A stretch of 64,000 nucleotides of DNA from Hymenobacter gelipurpurascens (GCF_900187375.1 NZ_FYEW01000001.1:124001-188000); one strand, 5' to 3'; shown: positions 36,263-46,448, counted from the first letter of the stretch. Notes: a model not told the origin generated them from the letters alone. Made by a program: numbers and translations.

Positions 36263-37420
36263 TCAACTAAATGGGCGGAACATATGGCTCCAGCGGATTT
36301 TGTGGAGCAGGTCGGCATTAGGATCAACGGATAACCAGACCAGCACGGCCTTGCCTACCACATGATCTTCGGGCACGAAACCCCAAAAGCGCGAGTCTTC
36401 GGAGTTGTGACGGTTGTCGCCCATCATGAAGTAATAGTTCTGCTTGATGGTGTACTGGGTCAGGAGCTTACCGTTTTGGTAGATGAGGCCATCCTTCCAG
36501 GTTACGCCCTCGTTGTGCTCGTACTGCGCAATGATTTTGTAGTAGATAGCGGCGTTGTCAGCAGTAAGCGCAATGGTCTGGCCTTTTTTCGGGACGGGGA
36601 GCGGACCGTAGTCGTCGAGCTGCCAGTGGTGCGGGGCGGCACTGACGGCCTGGGATACGTGGAAGTCGGCGGCGTCGGGAAACAGGGTGTAGTCCGGCAC
36701 CTGAATATCCTCCAGGGTAAGCTCCTTAACATACGGCTGCCGGCGCAGGTAAGCGGCCACTGGTTCGGTGCAGCTGATGCTGAATCCCGTTTTTCCCGTT
36801 TCGGGGTTGGTGAAGGCCTGCGGGATGCCGTCGGGCTGGTTGTAGTCTACCACGCCCTGGTCGTGGAGGGCCTGGCGGACTTCGTCGTTGGGCGTTTCTA
36901 CTTCCAGGAAGTAGTTGGTCTGGAGCTTGCCGGCCGGTGTGCTCGGCTTGCCATTCACAAACACCTGCCCCTTCCGGATTGCCACCATATCGCCGGCAAT
37001 GGCCACACAGCGCTTGATGAGGTGCGTGCGCTGATCGGCGGGGCGCTGCTGCTCGTGCGGCACATGAAACACCACCACATCGTTGCGCTGAATGGAGCTA
37101 AACCCTGGGAAGCGGTAAGTGGGAAGCTGAATCAGATCGGAGTAGGTTTTGAGGCCAAAAACCGGGTCTTTCTGGTGGGTAAGCGGAATCTGCAGGGGTG
37201 TTTGGGGCGTGATAGGGCCGTAGTGCAGCCGGCTCACAAACAGATAGTCGCCGACGAGCAGGGAGTTTTCCATGCTGGGCGTCGGGATGGTGTAGGCCTC
37301 TACCGCCGACCACCGAATGAATGTGGCAGCTGTGATGGCGAAAATCAGGGAGTTGCGCCACTCCTGGAAGGTAGTTTTGGGCGGAGCCGAAGTTGTGCGC
37401 TTACGGGTAAATAGCTTCAT
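36263..37420 (-). CDS. lepB: Signal peptidase I
   Basis: 385 residues, long for the family but common in Bacteroidota, which carry a large insertion. One membrane helix (about 23-40) precedes the catalytic serine Ser49 in TPSMENSLLVGDY; the general base is Lys136 in HLIKRCVAIAGD. C-terminal box MMGDNRHNSEDSRFWGFVPEDHVVGKA is intact. It cleaves signal peptides of exported proteins on the outer face of the inner membrane. A single-gene unit. Confidence 0.95.
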   Translation of the reverse strand: MKLFTRKRTTSAPPKTTFQEWRNSLIFAITAATFIRWSAVEAYTIPTPSMENSLLVGDYLFVSRLHYGPITPQTPLQIPLTHQKDPVFGLKTYSDLIQLPTYRFPGFSSIQRNDVVVFHVPHEQQRPADQRTHLIKRCVAIAGDMVAIRKGQVFVNGKPSTPAGKLQTNYFLEVETPNDEVRQALHDQGVVDYNQPDGIPQAFTNPETGKTGFSISCTEPVAAYLRRQPYVKELTLEDIQVPDYTLFPDAADFHVSQAVSAAPHHWQLDDYGPLPVPKKGQTIALTADNAAIYYKIIAQYEHNEGVTWKDGLIYQNGKLLTQYTIKQNYYFMMGDNRHNSEDSRFWGFVPEDHVVGKAVLVWLSVDPNADLLHKIRWSHMFRPFS

Positions 37421-37964
37421 AAGAGTATGTAAAAAGATGGCGTGCCTGCAACACCAACGGAGATTTTCCTTAATCGCCTGAATGCTTGGCGAACCTCATA
37501 CGTAGACGCATTGCTATATATTGTCTTAGCAAGAAGCTTTCTTTAAGCTGGCTGCGAAGATGCGTGGAGATGAGTGTTACCCGCTCCCGTAATAACAGGC
37601 ATTCCGAGCTTGTCGAGGAATCTCGCGGGTTTATTCTAGCACGTCATCCTGACGAAGCAAGGATCTTCTCACGCTGGCACAACTCGTTTAGAACGAGTCA
37701 TTCATACGTGACAAGATCCTTCCTTCGTCAGGATGACGTGCGGTTTACAGCAACGTCAGCATGCGAGATTCTTCGACACGCTCAGAATGACCGTGCTTTC
37801 TTTACTGTCCGCGCAGTCTAGGCCACTCGCTTATGGGAGTATCCTCCGCACCCCTGTTTACGCTCATTGTAGACTGGCCTAGAGCGAGTAATATCCGGTC
37901 AGTTGCAGCCAGTATGGCTGGGCTTGCGTAAGGGCGAGAAATCACCTGTCCTGGACTCTGCTAC
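37421..37964. other. 544-bp intergenic region holding a nested palindromic element
   Basis: No gene seen. It contains the nested inverted repeat described separately (37599-37791), a CTAGGCCAC motif at 37818 and a CTGGCCTAG variant at about 37877. The open frame through the repeat is a by-product of the repeat. Confidence 0.7.
37599..37791. repeat. Nested palindromic intergenic element
   Basis: Outer arms 37599-37629 and 37762-37791 (GCATTCCGAGCTTGTCGAGG against GTCATTCTGAGCGTGTCGAAG on the other strand) enclose inner arms 37639-37673 and 37706-37741 (GCACGTCATCCTGACGAAGC and complement). The inner loop has its own small palindrome (ACTCGTTTAGAACGAGT). Inner arms match the element at 62585; the outer arms resemble those at 54616 and 58599. 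One element appears inserted in another. Confidence 0.88.
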
Positions 37965-39263
37965 ATGCCGCACTACAATCTAGTCATGGTCGTGCTGGGC
38001 GTCGCCATTTTGGGCGTTGCCTGGCTGCCCTCTCTGCTGAAAAAGTATCCGTTGTCGTACCCAATTTTGTTCGTAGGGTTGGGGGCCTTGATTTACTGGC
38101 TGCCCATCGGCTTGCCAACTCCCGACCCAATCGAGCATGCCAACTTCTTCATGCACCTCACAGAGCTCTGCGTGACGGTAGCTCTGACGGGTACCGGGCT
38201 TAAAATAGACCGCAAGTTTTCCTTCCTGCGCTGGCGCACCCCGTTGCAGCTGGTGATGATTCTGATGGTTATCACCATTGCCATTTTTGCCGTAGTGGCG
38301 TGGCGTGTGGCGGGCCTGCTGCCTGCTTCGGCGCTGCTGTTGGCTGCCACGCTGGCCCCCACTGACCCCGTACTGGCCGGCGACGTGCAGGTTGGCAACC
38401 CGGGGGAGGGTCGTGAAGATACCGTCCGGTTTGCCCTCACTGGTGAGGCGGGGTTGAATGATGGCCTGGCGTTTCCATTCGTGCATCTGGCCCTGGCCCT
38501 GACCGTTGTGGCCCTGCCTTTCACCGAGCGCCTTCTGCATTGGGCCTGGATGGATGTGCTCTACCGCTCGGGTATGGGCTTGCTGGCGGGTTGGCTGGCG
38601 GGGCGGGCACTGTCGTTTCTTATTTTCGACCTGCCCCACCGTGTCCGGATAAGCCCGGAGGCCTACGGATTCGTGGCGCTGGCCGTCACGCTCACGGCCT
38701 ACGGTGTCACGGAGCTTCTGCACGGCTACGGCTTCCTGGCGGTGTTTGTGGCCGCCGTCACGCTGCGCAGCCACGAGCGCAGCCATGAGTACCACACCGA
38801 AATGCACGAATTTACGGACCAGATGGAGCGCCTGCTTATTGTCGTGATTCTGATTCTGTTTGGGGGCGCTCTTGTGCGTGGGCTGCTGGCACCACTCACG
38901 TGGGGCGGGGTGGCGCTAGGCCTGTTTCTGGTGCTGGTGTTGCGCCCGTTAGGCGGCTTGCTGGTGCTGGCACGCAGCCGCGCCAGCTGGCCCGAGCGGC
39001 TGGCTATTTCGTTTTTCGGCATTCGGGGCATTGGTTCCTTCTTCTACCTGGCCTACGCCACCAACGAGCGGCACTTTCCCGATGCCCGCGAGCTGTGGGC
39101 TACTACTGGCTTCACCGTACTGTTGTCAGTGGTGCTGCACGGTACGCTGGCCACGCCCGTCATGAACTGGGTAGACCGCTACCACGGTCGCCCGACGGTG
39201 ATAGAAGAGGAGGAAAAAGCGTTGCAGGAGGGCGAAAACAAGCCGCAAATTCGGGCTTCCTGA
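37965..39263 (+). CDS. CPA1-type cation:proton antiporter (copy 1)
   Basis: 432 residues with about twelve membrane helices. Ion-translocating motifs: LAPTDPVLAGDVQVG (Asp of the unwound helix 5 region) and LTGEAGLNDGLAFPFV (Asp at the transport site). It exchanges Na+ or K+ for H+ across the inner membrane; which ion cannot be told. A second, different member lies at 46449. Confidence 0.9.
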   Translation: MPHYNLVMVVLGVAILGVAWLPSLLKKYPLSYPILFVGLGALIYWLPIGLPTPDPIEHANFFMHLTELCVTVALTGTGLKIDRKFSFLRWRTPLQLVMILMVITIAIFAVVAWRVAGLLPASALLLAATLAPTDPVLAGDVQVGNPGEGREDTVRFALTGEAGLNDGLAFPFVHLALALTVVALPFTERLLHWAWMDVLYRSGMGLLAGWLAGRALSFLIFDLPHRVRISPEAYGFVALAVTLTAYGVTELLHGYGFLAVFVAAVTLRSHERSHEYHTEMHEFTDQMERLLIVVILILFGGALVRGLLAPLTWGGVALGLFLVLVLRPLGGLLVLARSRASWPERLAISFFGIRGIGSFFYLAYATNERHFPDARELWATTGFTVLLSVVLHGTLATPVMNWVDRYHGRPTVIEEEEKALQEGENKPQIRAS

Positions 39264-39414
39264 GGCGTTTGCGCAGCCAGACAGAAAACCCTGGCACGCC
39301 TTTCGCCTACCCTAGGCCAGTGTAGGCCACCAGTCTGGTCCGCAACTTGGACTAGCCAAGGCTCGTTGCAGACGTATCTCTGCCCTTGCTACAACCATTA
39401 AGCTCTCTCCCACC

Positions 39415-40869
39415 ATGTACTCTACGCTCTCCTATGCTCTTAGCGCCGGCCTTTCGCTGACGCTTCTGCTGCCGCTTACCGGCTCTCGTTCCAGCGCGCC
39501 AACCCTGGCTGTTGCCCCTGCCACCAAGCCGGTGCAGGGTGCCCAACCCGACCCTGGTGTCATCGCGCAGTTTGGCTTGCTTGATAATGCCAAGCTGCAA
39601 AGCTACATCGACCAGAGAGGCATGCAGATGGGCAAAATATCCGACCGCCCAGCTGATGTAAAGGGCTTTACTGTGGTCGATTCGCCCATCATCAACGCCT
39701 TTGCCACACCCGATGGCCACGTGTACTTTACCCGTGGTATTCTGGCGTATTTCAACAACGAAGCCCAGTTTAGCGGGGTGCTCGGTCATGAAATCGGGCA
39801 CATTACGGCGCGCCACGGCCAGAAGCAGCAAACCCGCTCCACCATTGCCAACGGTGCCCTGATTCTGGGTTCCATTCTGTCTAAGCGCGTGGCTTCTATT
39901 GCCCAGCCGGCCTCGCAGGTGGTGGGCATCGGCCTACTGAAGTATGGTCGCGATGATGAAAACGAATCGGATAAGCTGGGCGTAAAGTACTCTAGCAAAA
40001 TCGGGTACGATCCGGCTTCTATGGCCGATTTTTTCCTGACGCTGGCGCGCACCGAGCAGAGCAGCGGCGCCGCCACCGTGCCTACGTTCCTGTCGTCGCA
40101 CCCCAACTCCGCTGACCGGTACACCAACGTGAAAAAGCTGGCTCTGCAAGCTGAACAGCAGGCTGGCCGCCAGTTAGCCGTCAATCGCGACCAGTACCTG
40201 CGGATGATCGAGGGCCTGCCGTACGGCGACAACCCCCGCGAGGGCTACATAGAAAACAGCGTGTTCTACCACCCCGATCTGAAGTTCCAGTTCCCGGTGC
40301 CTCAGGGCTGGAAGTCGCAGAACTCACCCAGCCAGTTCCAGATGGCCGAGCCCAATGGCAAAGCCGTTATGGTGCTGCTGCCCGCCGGCAACAAAGGCCT
40401 CGATGAAACCGCCCAGGCCCTGGCCGAGCAGCTGAAACTGCAGAATGCCCAGGCCCAGAAGACCACCGTCAACGGTTTCCCGGCCGTAGTTATCCAGGGC
40501 GACCAGGTAGGCCAGGATCAGCAAACCGGCCAGCAGGGCATTACGGCCAGCACGCTTAGCTATCTGATTCAGGATGGGCAAACGGTGTATGCGCTGGTAG
40601 GCCTCTGTGGCCCCGGTACCCTAAACACCTACGGCGGCACCTTCCAGAGCGTTGCCCAGGGCTTTAAGCGCCTCACGGATGCCAACAAGCTCAACAAACA
40701 GCCCGAGCGGGTGCGCATCAAAACCGCTAAAGCCGGCCAGACGCTGGCCTCCGCCCTCGCCGCTAACGGGATTCCCTCGAAGCGCTACGAGGAAATGGCC
40801 ATCCTCAACGGCATGAAAACCACCGATAAAATGACGGCTGGTATGTTGTTTAAAGTGGTAGGGAAGTAA
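39415..40869 (+). CDS. M48-family periplasmic metalloprotease with C-terminal LysM-like tail
   Basis: 484 residues. Signal peptide (about 1-27) then M48 catalytic domain with zinc motif His125-EIGH (HEIGHITARHGQ) and third ligand in DENESDKLG. The middle holds an amphipathic domain (VFYHPDLKFQFPVPQGWKS). The last 50 residues (AKAGQTLASALAANGIP...EEMAILNGMK...TAGMLFKVV) look LysM-like. Related BepA/LoiP enzymes trim misassembled outer-membrane proteins. Confidence 0.88.
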   Translation: MYSTLSYALSAGLSLTLLLPLTGSRSSAPTLAVAPATKPVQGAQPDPGVIAQFGLLDNAKLQSYIDQRGMQMGKISDRPADVKGFTVVDSPIINAFATPDGHVYFTRGILAYFNNEAQFSGVLGHEIGHITARHGQKQQTRSTIANGALILGSILSKRVASIAQPASQVVGIGLLKYGRDDENESDKLGVKYSSKIGYDPASMADFFLTLARTEQSSGAATVPTFLSSHPNSADRYTNVKKLALQAEQQAGRQLAVNRDQYLRMIEGLPYGDNPREGYIENSVFYHPDLKFQFPVPQGWKSQNSPSQFQMAEPNGKAVMVLLPAGNKGLDETAQALAEQLKLQNAQAQKTTVNGFPAVVIQGDQVGQDQQTGQQGITASTLSYLIQDGQTVYALVGLCGPGTLNTYGGTFQSVAQGFKRLTDANKLNKQPERVRIKTAKAGQTLASALAANGIPSKRYEEMAILNGMKTTDKMTAGMLFKVVGK

Positions 40870-40870
40870 A

Positions 40871-41428
40871 CTAAAGTTGAATTCTTTTCCGCTTTACATC
40901 ATACATATCAAAATCTGGATGATGCCAGAACTTCTCAAAACCCATTTCGTGGCAAACGCCAATTTCAGAGGAGTAAATAGGAAACAGACCGGCAACATTA
41001 ATCTTGTATTCCTGCCCAATATCAATGTTCAGATAGTCTTGGCTGTCTAGAATTGCCGGAGCAAAGATCAAGAATGCATCCATCTCTGAGTCATCGGCTA
41101 TTTGAGCTCGAAAATTAATCGTATCCCCGTAGCAAAAACCTAGCTTACCACGACCCTGATTCGCTAGGTATCCTGCAACCCGAGCCCAAGAGGTGTCGTC
41201 AGACTCGACACTAATACAAAGTTCTGGGCGACTGAGCTGCCATTCAGGGTGGTCCAATAATGAGAGACCAAAAGTTATACCTGTGACCATGCCAGGTTCC
41301 GGTATATCTCTATAAACGATGCTCGTCACACCATACAGTCCCTCAATAAGTGTCCTTTCAGGATAGAACTCAGGCTCTATTTGAAATATTCTATCAAGGT
41401 GTTCTAAATACTTTTCAAGTGCACCCAT
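40871..41428 (-). CDS. SUFU-domain (suppressor of fused) protein, orphan immunity-like
   Basis: 185 residues from ATG 41428 (TTG 41431 also in frame). YLEHLDRIFQIEPEFYPERT, ITFGLSLLDHPEW and RPELCISVESD fit the bacterial SUFU family, whose members often serve as immunity proteins to polymorphic toxins. No toxin gene is adjacent. Composition is clearly A/T-richer than its neighbours, which points to transfer. It starts 2 bp from the end of the M48 gene on the other strand. Confidence 0.75.
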   Translation of the reverse strand: MGALEKYLEHLDRIFQIEPEFYPERTLIEGLYGVTSIVYRDIPEPGMVTGITFGLSLLDHPEWQLSRPELCISVESDDTSWARVAGYLANQGRGKLGFCYGDTINFRAQIADDSEMDAFLIFAPAILDSQDYLNIDIGQEYKINVAGLFPIYSSEIGVCHEMGFEKFWHHPDFDMYDVKRKRIQL

Positions 41429-41444
41429 CAAACTGATCTAAATA

Positions 41445-41480
41445 AAAACGCCCCGGTCGAATCAATCGGCCGGGGCGTTT
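41445..41480. terminator. Hairpin terminator
   Basis: AAAACGCCCCGG...CCGGGGCGTTT with A and T runs, between PhnA-like and SUFU genes; both are minus strand, so it ends the former. Confidence 0.8.
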
Positions 41481-41507
41481 AAGTTACAGAGTAGCTACGG
41501 AAGTGGC

Positions 41508-41717
41508 CTAGGCCTTCTTCACGAATTCGGTTTTGATAACCAACACACTGCCGCCGGCTCTGCCTTCAATCTCAGCAGGGCTGTTGGTGAGGCGGATGTT
41601 TTTAACCACGGTGCCGCGCTTCAACGCCTGCGCCATGCCTTTCACCTTCAGGTCCTTGGTAATGATAACCGAGTCGCCTTCGGCGAGCAGGTTGCCGTTG
41701 CTGTCTTTTACGTCCAT
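41508..41717 (-). CDS. PhnA/YjdM-type small domain protein
   Basis: 69 residues: VKDSNGNLLAEGDSVIITKDL, KVKGMAQALKRGTVVKNIRLT and GSVLVIKTEFVKKA. This is the C-terminal domain of YjdM (formerly PhnA); the N-terminal zinc ribbon is absent. Despite the name a phosphonate role is not supported. The TAG stop lies in GTGGCCTAG. Confidence 0.88.
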   Translation of the reverse strand: MDVKDSNGNLLAEGDSVIITKDLKVKGMAQALKRGTVVKNIRLTNSPAEIEGRAGGSVLVIKTEFVKKA

Positions 41718-41743
41718 GTGAGTAAACAGAGTAGGAGAAGCAG

Positions 41744-42841
<1,098 letters not shown>

Positions 42842-42899
42842 ATAGTAGAGTTGTGAAGTTGAGAAGTTGTGAAATCGGCCGCTAGGCCACCTCGTGGCG

Positions 42900-42907
42900 C
42901 AAAGGTA
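42900..42907 (-). promoter_or_regulatory. Bacteroidota-type -7 box of ychF
   Basis: Minus-strand TACCTTTG (followed by CGCC) about 60 bp upstream of the ychF start. Confidence 0.55.
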
Positions 42908-42997
42908 CGGGGCTTTTTCGGGGAAAGCACGGCCCCAAGTGGCCTAGGCGGCAGAACGGCCCAATGGGATTCCCACTAGGCCACCCGCAAACCCAAA

Positions 42998-43030
42998 ACG
43001 GCGCGCCTGGGCCGAAGCCGGGCGCGCCGT
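42998..43030 (-). terminator. Terminator behind the PUR-family gene
   Basis: ACGGCGCGCC and GGCGCGCCGT form a 10-bp stem; the minus strand continues with TTTTGGGTTTG. Confidence 0.7.
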
Positions 43031-43095
43031 GTAGTGGGAAGCGGAAAAATGCGGTTAAGTAAGGAGTGTTTCTCTAGACTTCCGGAAAAAGGTGA

Positions 43096-43440
43096 TTAAA
43101 AATTGTCGTCGGCGGAGCGGGAAGGAGCGAAGCCTTCTCCATCGTACGTGGGCCGGGGGCGGTCCAACTCTGCTACTTCCTCAGCCGTCAGGAGCTCTTC
43201 ACGAACGTAGTCCACTGCGTCCTGCAGGGCATCTACAAACTTCAGGAAGTCTTCCTTGTAGAGGAAAATCTTATGCTTCTCATAGGAGAAGGTGTCGTCA
43301 TCGCGCAGACGACGTTTGCTTTCGGTAATAGTCAGATAATAATCCTGTCCGCGGGTGGCTTTCACGTCGAAAAAATACGTGCGTTTGCCAGCCTTAATGC
43401 GTTGGGAATAGATTTCTTCCTGGTCTTGACGATCTTCCAC
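43096..43440 (-). CDS. PUR-family DNA/RNA-binding protein (DUF3276)
   Basis: 114 residues from a GTG at 43440; no ATG is in frame. IYSQRIKAGKRTYFFDVKAT, YYLTITESKRR and KIFLYKEDFLKFVDAL are the beta-strand and helix pattern of the PUR repeat, the bacterial relative of eukaryotic Pur-alpha, which binds single-stranded nucleic acid. The acidic tail DGEGFAPSRSADDNF is disordered. The partner sequence is unknown. Confidence 0.92.
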   Translation of the reverse strand: MEDRQDQEEIYSQRIKAGKRTYFFDVKATRGQDYYLTITESKRRLRDDDTFSYEKHKIFLYKEDFLKFVDALQDAVDYVREELLTAEEVAELDRPRPTYDGEGFAPSRSADDNF

Positions 43441-43757
43441 AGGGCCTTCAGTAAAGTTTTGTTATTCCAAGATGTTTGAAGTTCAGCGCAAAATAGCAGC
43501 TTGGTACCAGATATAAAAATTTAAAGACTAGCTTTTTCAATCCAAAGTCTGACCTACCGCACTCACTAATGGCAGATTACGCTCCGACAAGAATCAGGCC
43601 CTTTTTGCGTTAGCACTGTTACTAAATTAGGTAGACCTGATATATTAAATTATCCCTATGTGGTGGCCTAGAACCATAGACGTGGTTTCGGGCTTACCAG
43701 TGGGAGTGCACGCTGCGTTGTACCTTGCCTTTCTCATGCTTTTTTCGCGTTATCGTT
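43441..43757. other. Divergent promoter region, no gene
   Basis: 317 bp between the divergent PUR and DUF58 genes; A/T-rich, as in TATATTAAATTATCCC. A possible -7 box TACCTTGC lies at 43721 before the DUF58 gene, and the motif GTGGCCTAG at 43663. Confidence 0.6.
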
Positions 43758-44678
43758 ATGGCTCAACCGCTCGATCTGGCCGCCGTTCGCTCTTTTGAGA
43801 ACCTGGAGTTTCTGGCCCGCCAACTGGTGGAAGGCTTCATCACGGGCCTGCATCAGTCGCCGTATCATGGCTTCTCGGTGGAGTTCTCGGAGCACCGCCT
43901 CTATAACCCCGGCGAAAGCACGCGCCACCTCGACTGGAAGGTGTTTGCCCGCACCGATAAGCTGTTTGTAAAGCGCTACGAGGAAGAAACCAACCTGCGC
44001 TGCCACCTCCTGCTGGACGTGAGCCCCAGCATGTATTACCCCGCGCCGGGCCACGATAAGCTGCGGTTTTCGGTGCTATGCGCCGCGGCCATCACTACGC
44101 TTCTGCAGAAACAGCGCGATGCGGTTGGCCTCGTTACGTTCTCCGACCAGGTAGAACTCCAGACACCAGTACGCTCCACCAGCACCCACCGCCACACGCT
44201 GCTGCTCACGTTGCAACAACTTCTGGAGCGCGATGCGCCGGCGCGAAAGTCCGTTACGGATGTGGCGGCCGTTATCCATCAGATTGCCCAGCAAATCCCG
44301 AAACGGTCTTTGGTTATCCTGTTTTCGGATATGCTGGGGCGCGCTCCGGAAGAGCAGACGCAGGTGCTGGCCGCCCTGCAGCACCTGCGCCACCAACACC
44401 ATGAGGTGCTGCTGTTCCACGTGATGGACCGCGCCACGGAGTCGGATTTTAATTTTCAGGACCGGCCCTACATCTTCGAGGACGTGGAAACGGGCCAGAC
44501 GATTAAGCTGCAACCCGGCCAAGTGCGCGACCAATACCGCACGGCCATGCTGGCCTATGAGCGGGAACTGGCCCTGCGCTGCGGGCAGTATAAGATTGAC
44601 TTCGTGCCCGTAGATATCCGGGAGCCGTTCGACAAGGTGCTATACGCCTACCTAGTGAAGCGTGGAAAGGTGCGGTAA
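43758..44678 (+). CDS. DUF58 / von Willebrand A-like protein
   Basis: 306 residues from ATG 43758. HGFSVEFSEHRLYNPGESTRHLDWKVFARTDKLFVKRYEEE is the DUF58 core; LLDVSPSMYYP is a MIDAS-like metal site. DUF58 proteins usually sit next to a MoxR AAA+ ATPase; none is within the window near here. The role in chaperone-like assembly is inferred from the family. Confidence 0.9.
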   Translation: MAQPLDLAAVRSFENLEFLARQLVEGFITGLHQSPYHGFSVEFSEHRLYNPGESTRHLDWKVFARTDKLFVKRYEEETNLRCHLLLDVSPSMYYPAPGHDKLRFSVLCAAAITTLLQKQRDAVGLVTFSDQVELQTPVRSTSTHRHTLLLTLQQLLERDAPARKSVTDVAAVIHQIAQQIPKRSLVILFSDMLGRAPEEQTQVLAALQHLRHQHHEVLLFHVMDRATESDFNFQDRPYIFEDVETGQTIKLQPGQVRDQYRTAMLAYERELALRCGQYKIDFVPVDIREPFDKVLYAYLVKRGKVR

Positions 44679-44715
44679 GTGGCCTAGCGCTACTATTTAG
44701 ACGATCTTTGCAACT

Positions 44716-44997
44716 ATGAACGTACCGATTATTGCAGGAGGGGTGGTGGCCTGGTTTTTACCGCTGGTATTTACCGTGTACACCGCGCACATGTATGGCC
44801 GCTCCTGGTGGAAATGGCTGTTGGTGGCCATGGTGCTGCCGTATATTTCGGTAGCTATCATCATGGCAGTGGTGTGGAAGGAAAGCCAGCAGCGCGAGCA
44901 GGCCGAGGAAGCTAAAATTGCCGCCGAACGAGCCGCCCGCTATACTTCTCGTCCGGAGCCCGCAGGCTCAGGTGAGGCGCCCAATGCTTCTGAGTAG
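44716..44997 (+). CDS. Small two-helix membrane protein
   Basis: 93 residues. Two membrane helices (about 4-24 and 33-54) then a charged helical tail with QQREQAEEAKIAAERAARY. No known domain. It begins 37 bp behind DUF58 on the same strand. Confidence 0.7.
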   Translation: MNVPIIAGGVVAWFLPLVFTVYTAHMYGRSWWKWLLVAMVLPYISVAIIMAVVWKESQQREQAEEAKIAAERAARYTSRPEPAGSGEAPNASE

Positions 44998-45022
44998 GGA
45001 AGTTAAGGTGGCCTAGCGGCTG

Positions 45023-45646
45023 CTACTTGGCGGGCGTGTTATCCAACGACTGCCACAGATACTTGCTGGCCAGCGTGCGATGCGGGCGCCAGGCTTCCGC
45101 TATTTCCGTCATGCGTTTGAGCAGGGCCCGGCCGGTCTCCTCCAGGCCATAGTGCTTGCGCATGGCGTTCTGAATGCCTAGGTCGCCCTCCGGAAACACA
45201 TCAGGCTGATCCAGGGCAAACATCTGCAGCATCTGGGCAGTCCAGCGGCCGACGCCTTTTATCTGGGTGAGGTGAGCCGTGAAGGCATCGGCATTAAGCT
45301 GGCTGAGATGGGCGTGGTCGAGCTGGTCGCGTTGGGCGAAATCGGCAATGGCGCGCAGATAGCCCGCTTTCTGGCGCGAAATGCCGGCGGTGCGCAAGTC
45401 TTCATCCGTGAGCAGCAACAGGGCCGCCGGCTCGGGGTAGCCGTCGGGGGCAAACAGCGCCTGCACCTTCCGCCAGATGGCGGCGGCGGCTTTCGTGGAA
45501 ATCTGCTGGCTCACAATGGCCCGCAGCAGCGCCAGGTACAGGTCTTCGTGGGCGGCTGGCTGAATAGGGCGGCCCTGCGCAATGAGGCGAGCCAGAACAG
45601 GATCAGCCCCGGAAAGGTGGCCTAGGGCGGGGTCAGGAGAATGCAT
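45023..45646 (-). CDS. DNA-3-methyladenine glycosylase (AlkA-like HhH-GPD)
   Basis: 207 residues. Helix-hairpin-helix LTQIKGVGRWTAQMLQMFAL and catalytic Asp in FPEGDLGIQNAMRK (motif F-x-x-x-D). It removes alkylated purines from DNA as the first step of base-excision repair. The N-terminal DNA-binding domain of E. coli AlkA is missing, as in the shorter bacterial form. It contains an in-frame iterated motif (45617). Confidence 0.9.
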   Translation of the reverse strand: MHSPDPALGHLSGADPVLARLIAQGRPIQPAAHEDLYLALLRAIVSQQISTKAAAAIWRKVQALFAPDGYPEPAALLLLTDEDLRTAGISRQKAGYLRAIADFAQRDQLDHAHLSQLNADAFTAHLTQIKGVGRWTAQMLQMFALDQPDVFPEGDLGIQNAMRKHYGLEETGRALLKRMTEIAEAWRPHRTLASKYLWQSLDNTPAK

Positions 45647-45675
45647 AAGATCAAGTAGTGGCCTAGCCAGGTCGG

Positions 45676-46329
45676 CTAAACAATATCCATGGTATGAGTG
45701 GGTACGGAAAATTCGGCCAGTAGCTCGCCGGTGGGGGAGAGCCGTAGGCCAGTCAGGGCGCGGCCCATGTAGGCGCCCGTATCAATATTGAAGACGTTGG
45801 CGGTAGGGTCGAAGGTTGGCTCGCCGTTGGCAGTGGGCGTGTGGCCAATTACCTGCCGTTTGCCCACGTTCAGGAGCGGGCCGCGGCGCCAAAGCACGCC
45901 ATCCATATTCGCTGGGTTGAGGGGTTCGGCTACATCGGCAAAGCCGGCATGGCTGACGAGTACGTGGTCGTTTTCCCAAAACAAGGGTCGCTGCGCTACC
46001 CAGGCCAGATGCGGCTGTAGCCACGAAGGGCGCGCTTTGTACTGCTGCACGGTTTCGCGGCCGCCCCACTTCATCCAGGCCAGGTTGGGGCCGTGGGGGC
46101 CGTAGTGCTTCAGCATCTCATACTCGTGGTTGCCCAGCAGAAACACAGTGCGGTCGGGGTGGCGGGTTTGCAGATCCTGGGCCAGCTGCACGCACTCGGG
46201 GCTGTAGTGGCCGCGGTCTACCAGGTCGCCGGTTTGCAGGAGTACCTCCTCGGCGGGGTTCCACTGCTGCAGCAGCTCCAGCAGCGTATGGTAGCAGCCG
46301 TGTACATCACCGATGACGAATAGATTCAT
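45676..46329 (-). CDS. Serine/threonine-phosphatase-type metallophosphoesterase
   Basis: 217 residues from ATG 46329; the preceding in-frame codons are not protein-like. Metal-binding motifs in order: GDVHGC, GDLVDRG, GNHEYE, SHAG and GHTPT, as in bacterial PrpA/ApaH-like enzymes. It probably dephosphorylates a protein or a nucleotide such as Ap4A; which cannot be decided. Confidence 0.92.
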   Translation of the reverse strand: MNLFVIGDVHGCYHTLLELLQQWNPAEEVLLQTGDLVDRGHYSPECVQLAQDLQTRHPDRTVFLLGNHEYEMLKHYGPHGPNLAWMKWGGRETVQQYKARPSWLQPHLAWVAQRPLFWENDHVLVSHAGFADVAEPLNPANMDGVLWRRGPLLNVGKRQVIGHTPTANGEPTFDPTANVFNIDTGAYMGRALTGLRLSPTGELLAEFSVPTHTMDIV

Positions 46330-46448
46330 AGCGGGCGGGTAAGGGGAGAAGCGGAGCAAGTACAACTACGGGCCACTTCTGGTGCGTTGCCCGGAAGTGA
46401 ACTAGCGGAGGTACACGGTGGTCTGCTAGGCCACTGCTCTGAGTAGAA

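Noticed and set aside
36362-37414. Long open frame of about 350 codons on the plus strand
   Set aside because: It lies fully antisense to signal peptidase I, whose motifs and codon use are clear. The opposite frame is open only because of GC-rich codons.
37486-37821. Possible small gene of about 110 residues
   Set aside because: It runs straight through the nested palindromic repeat and its residues only translate the repeat arms.
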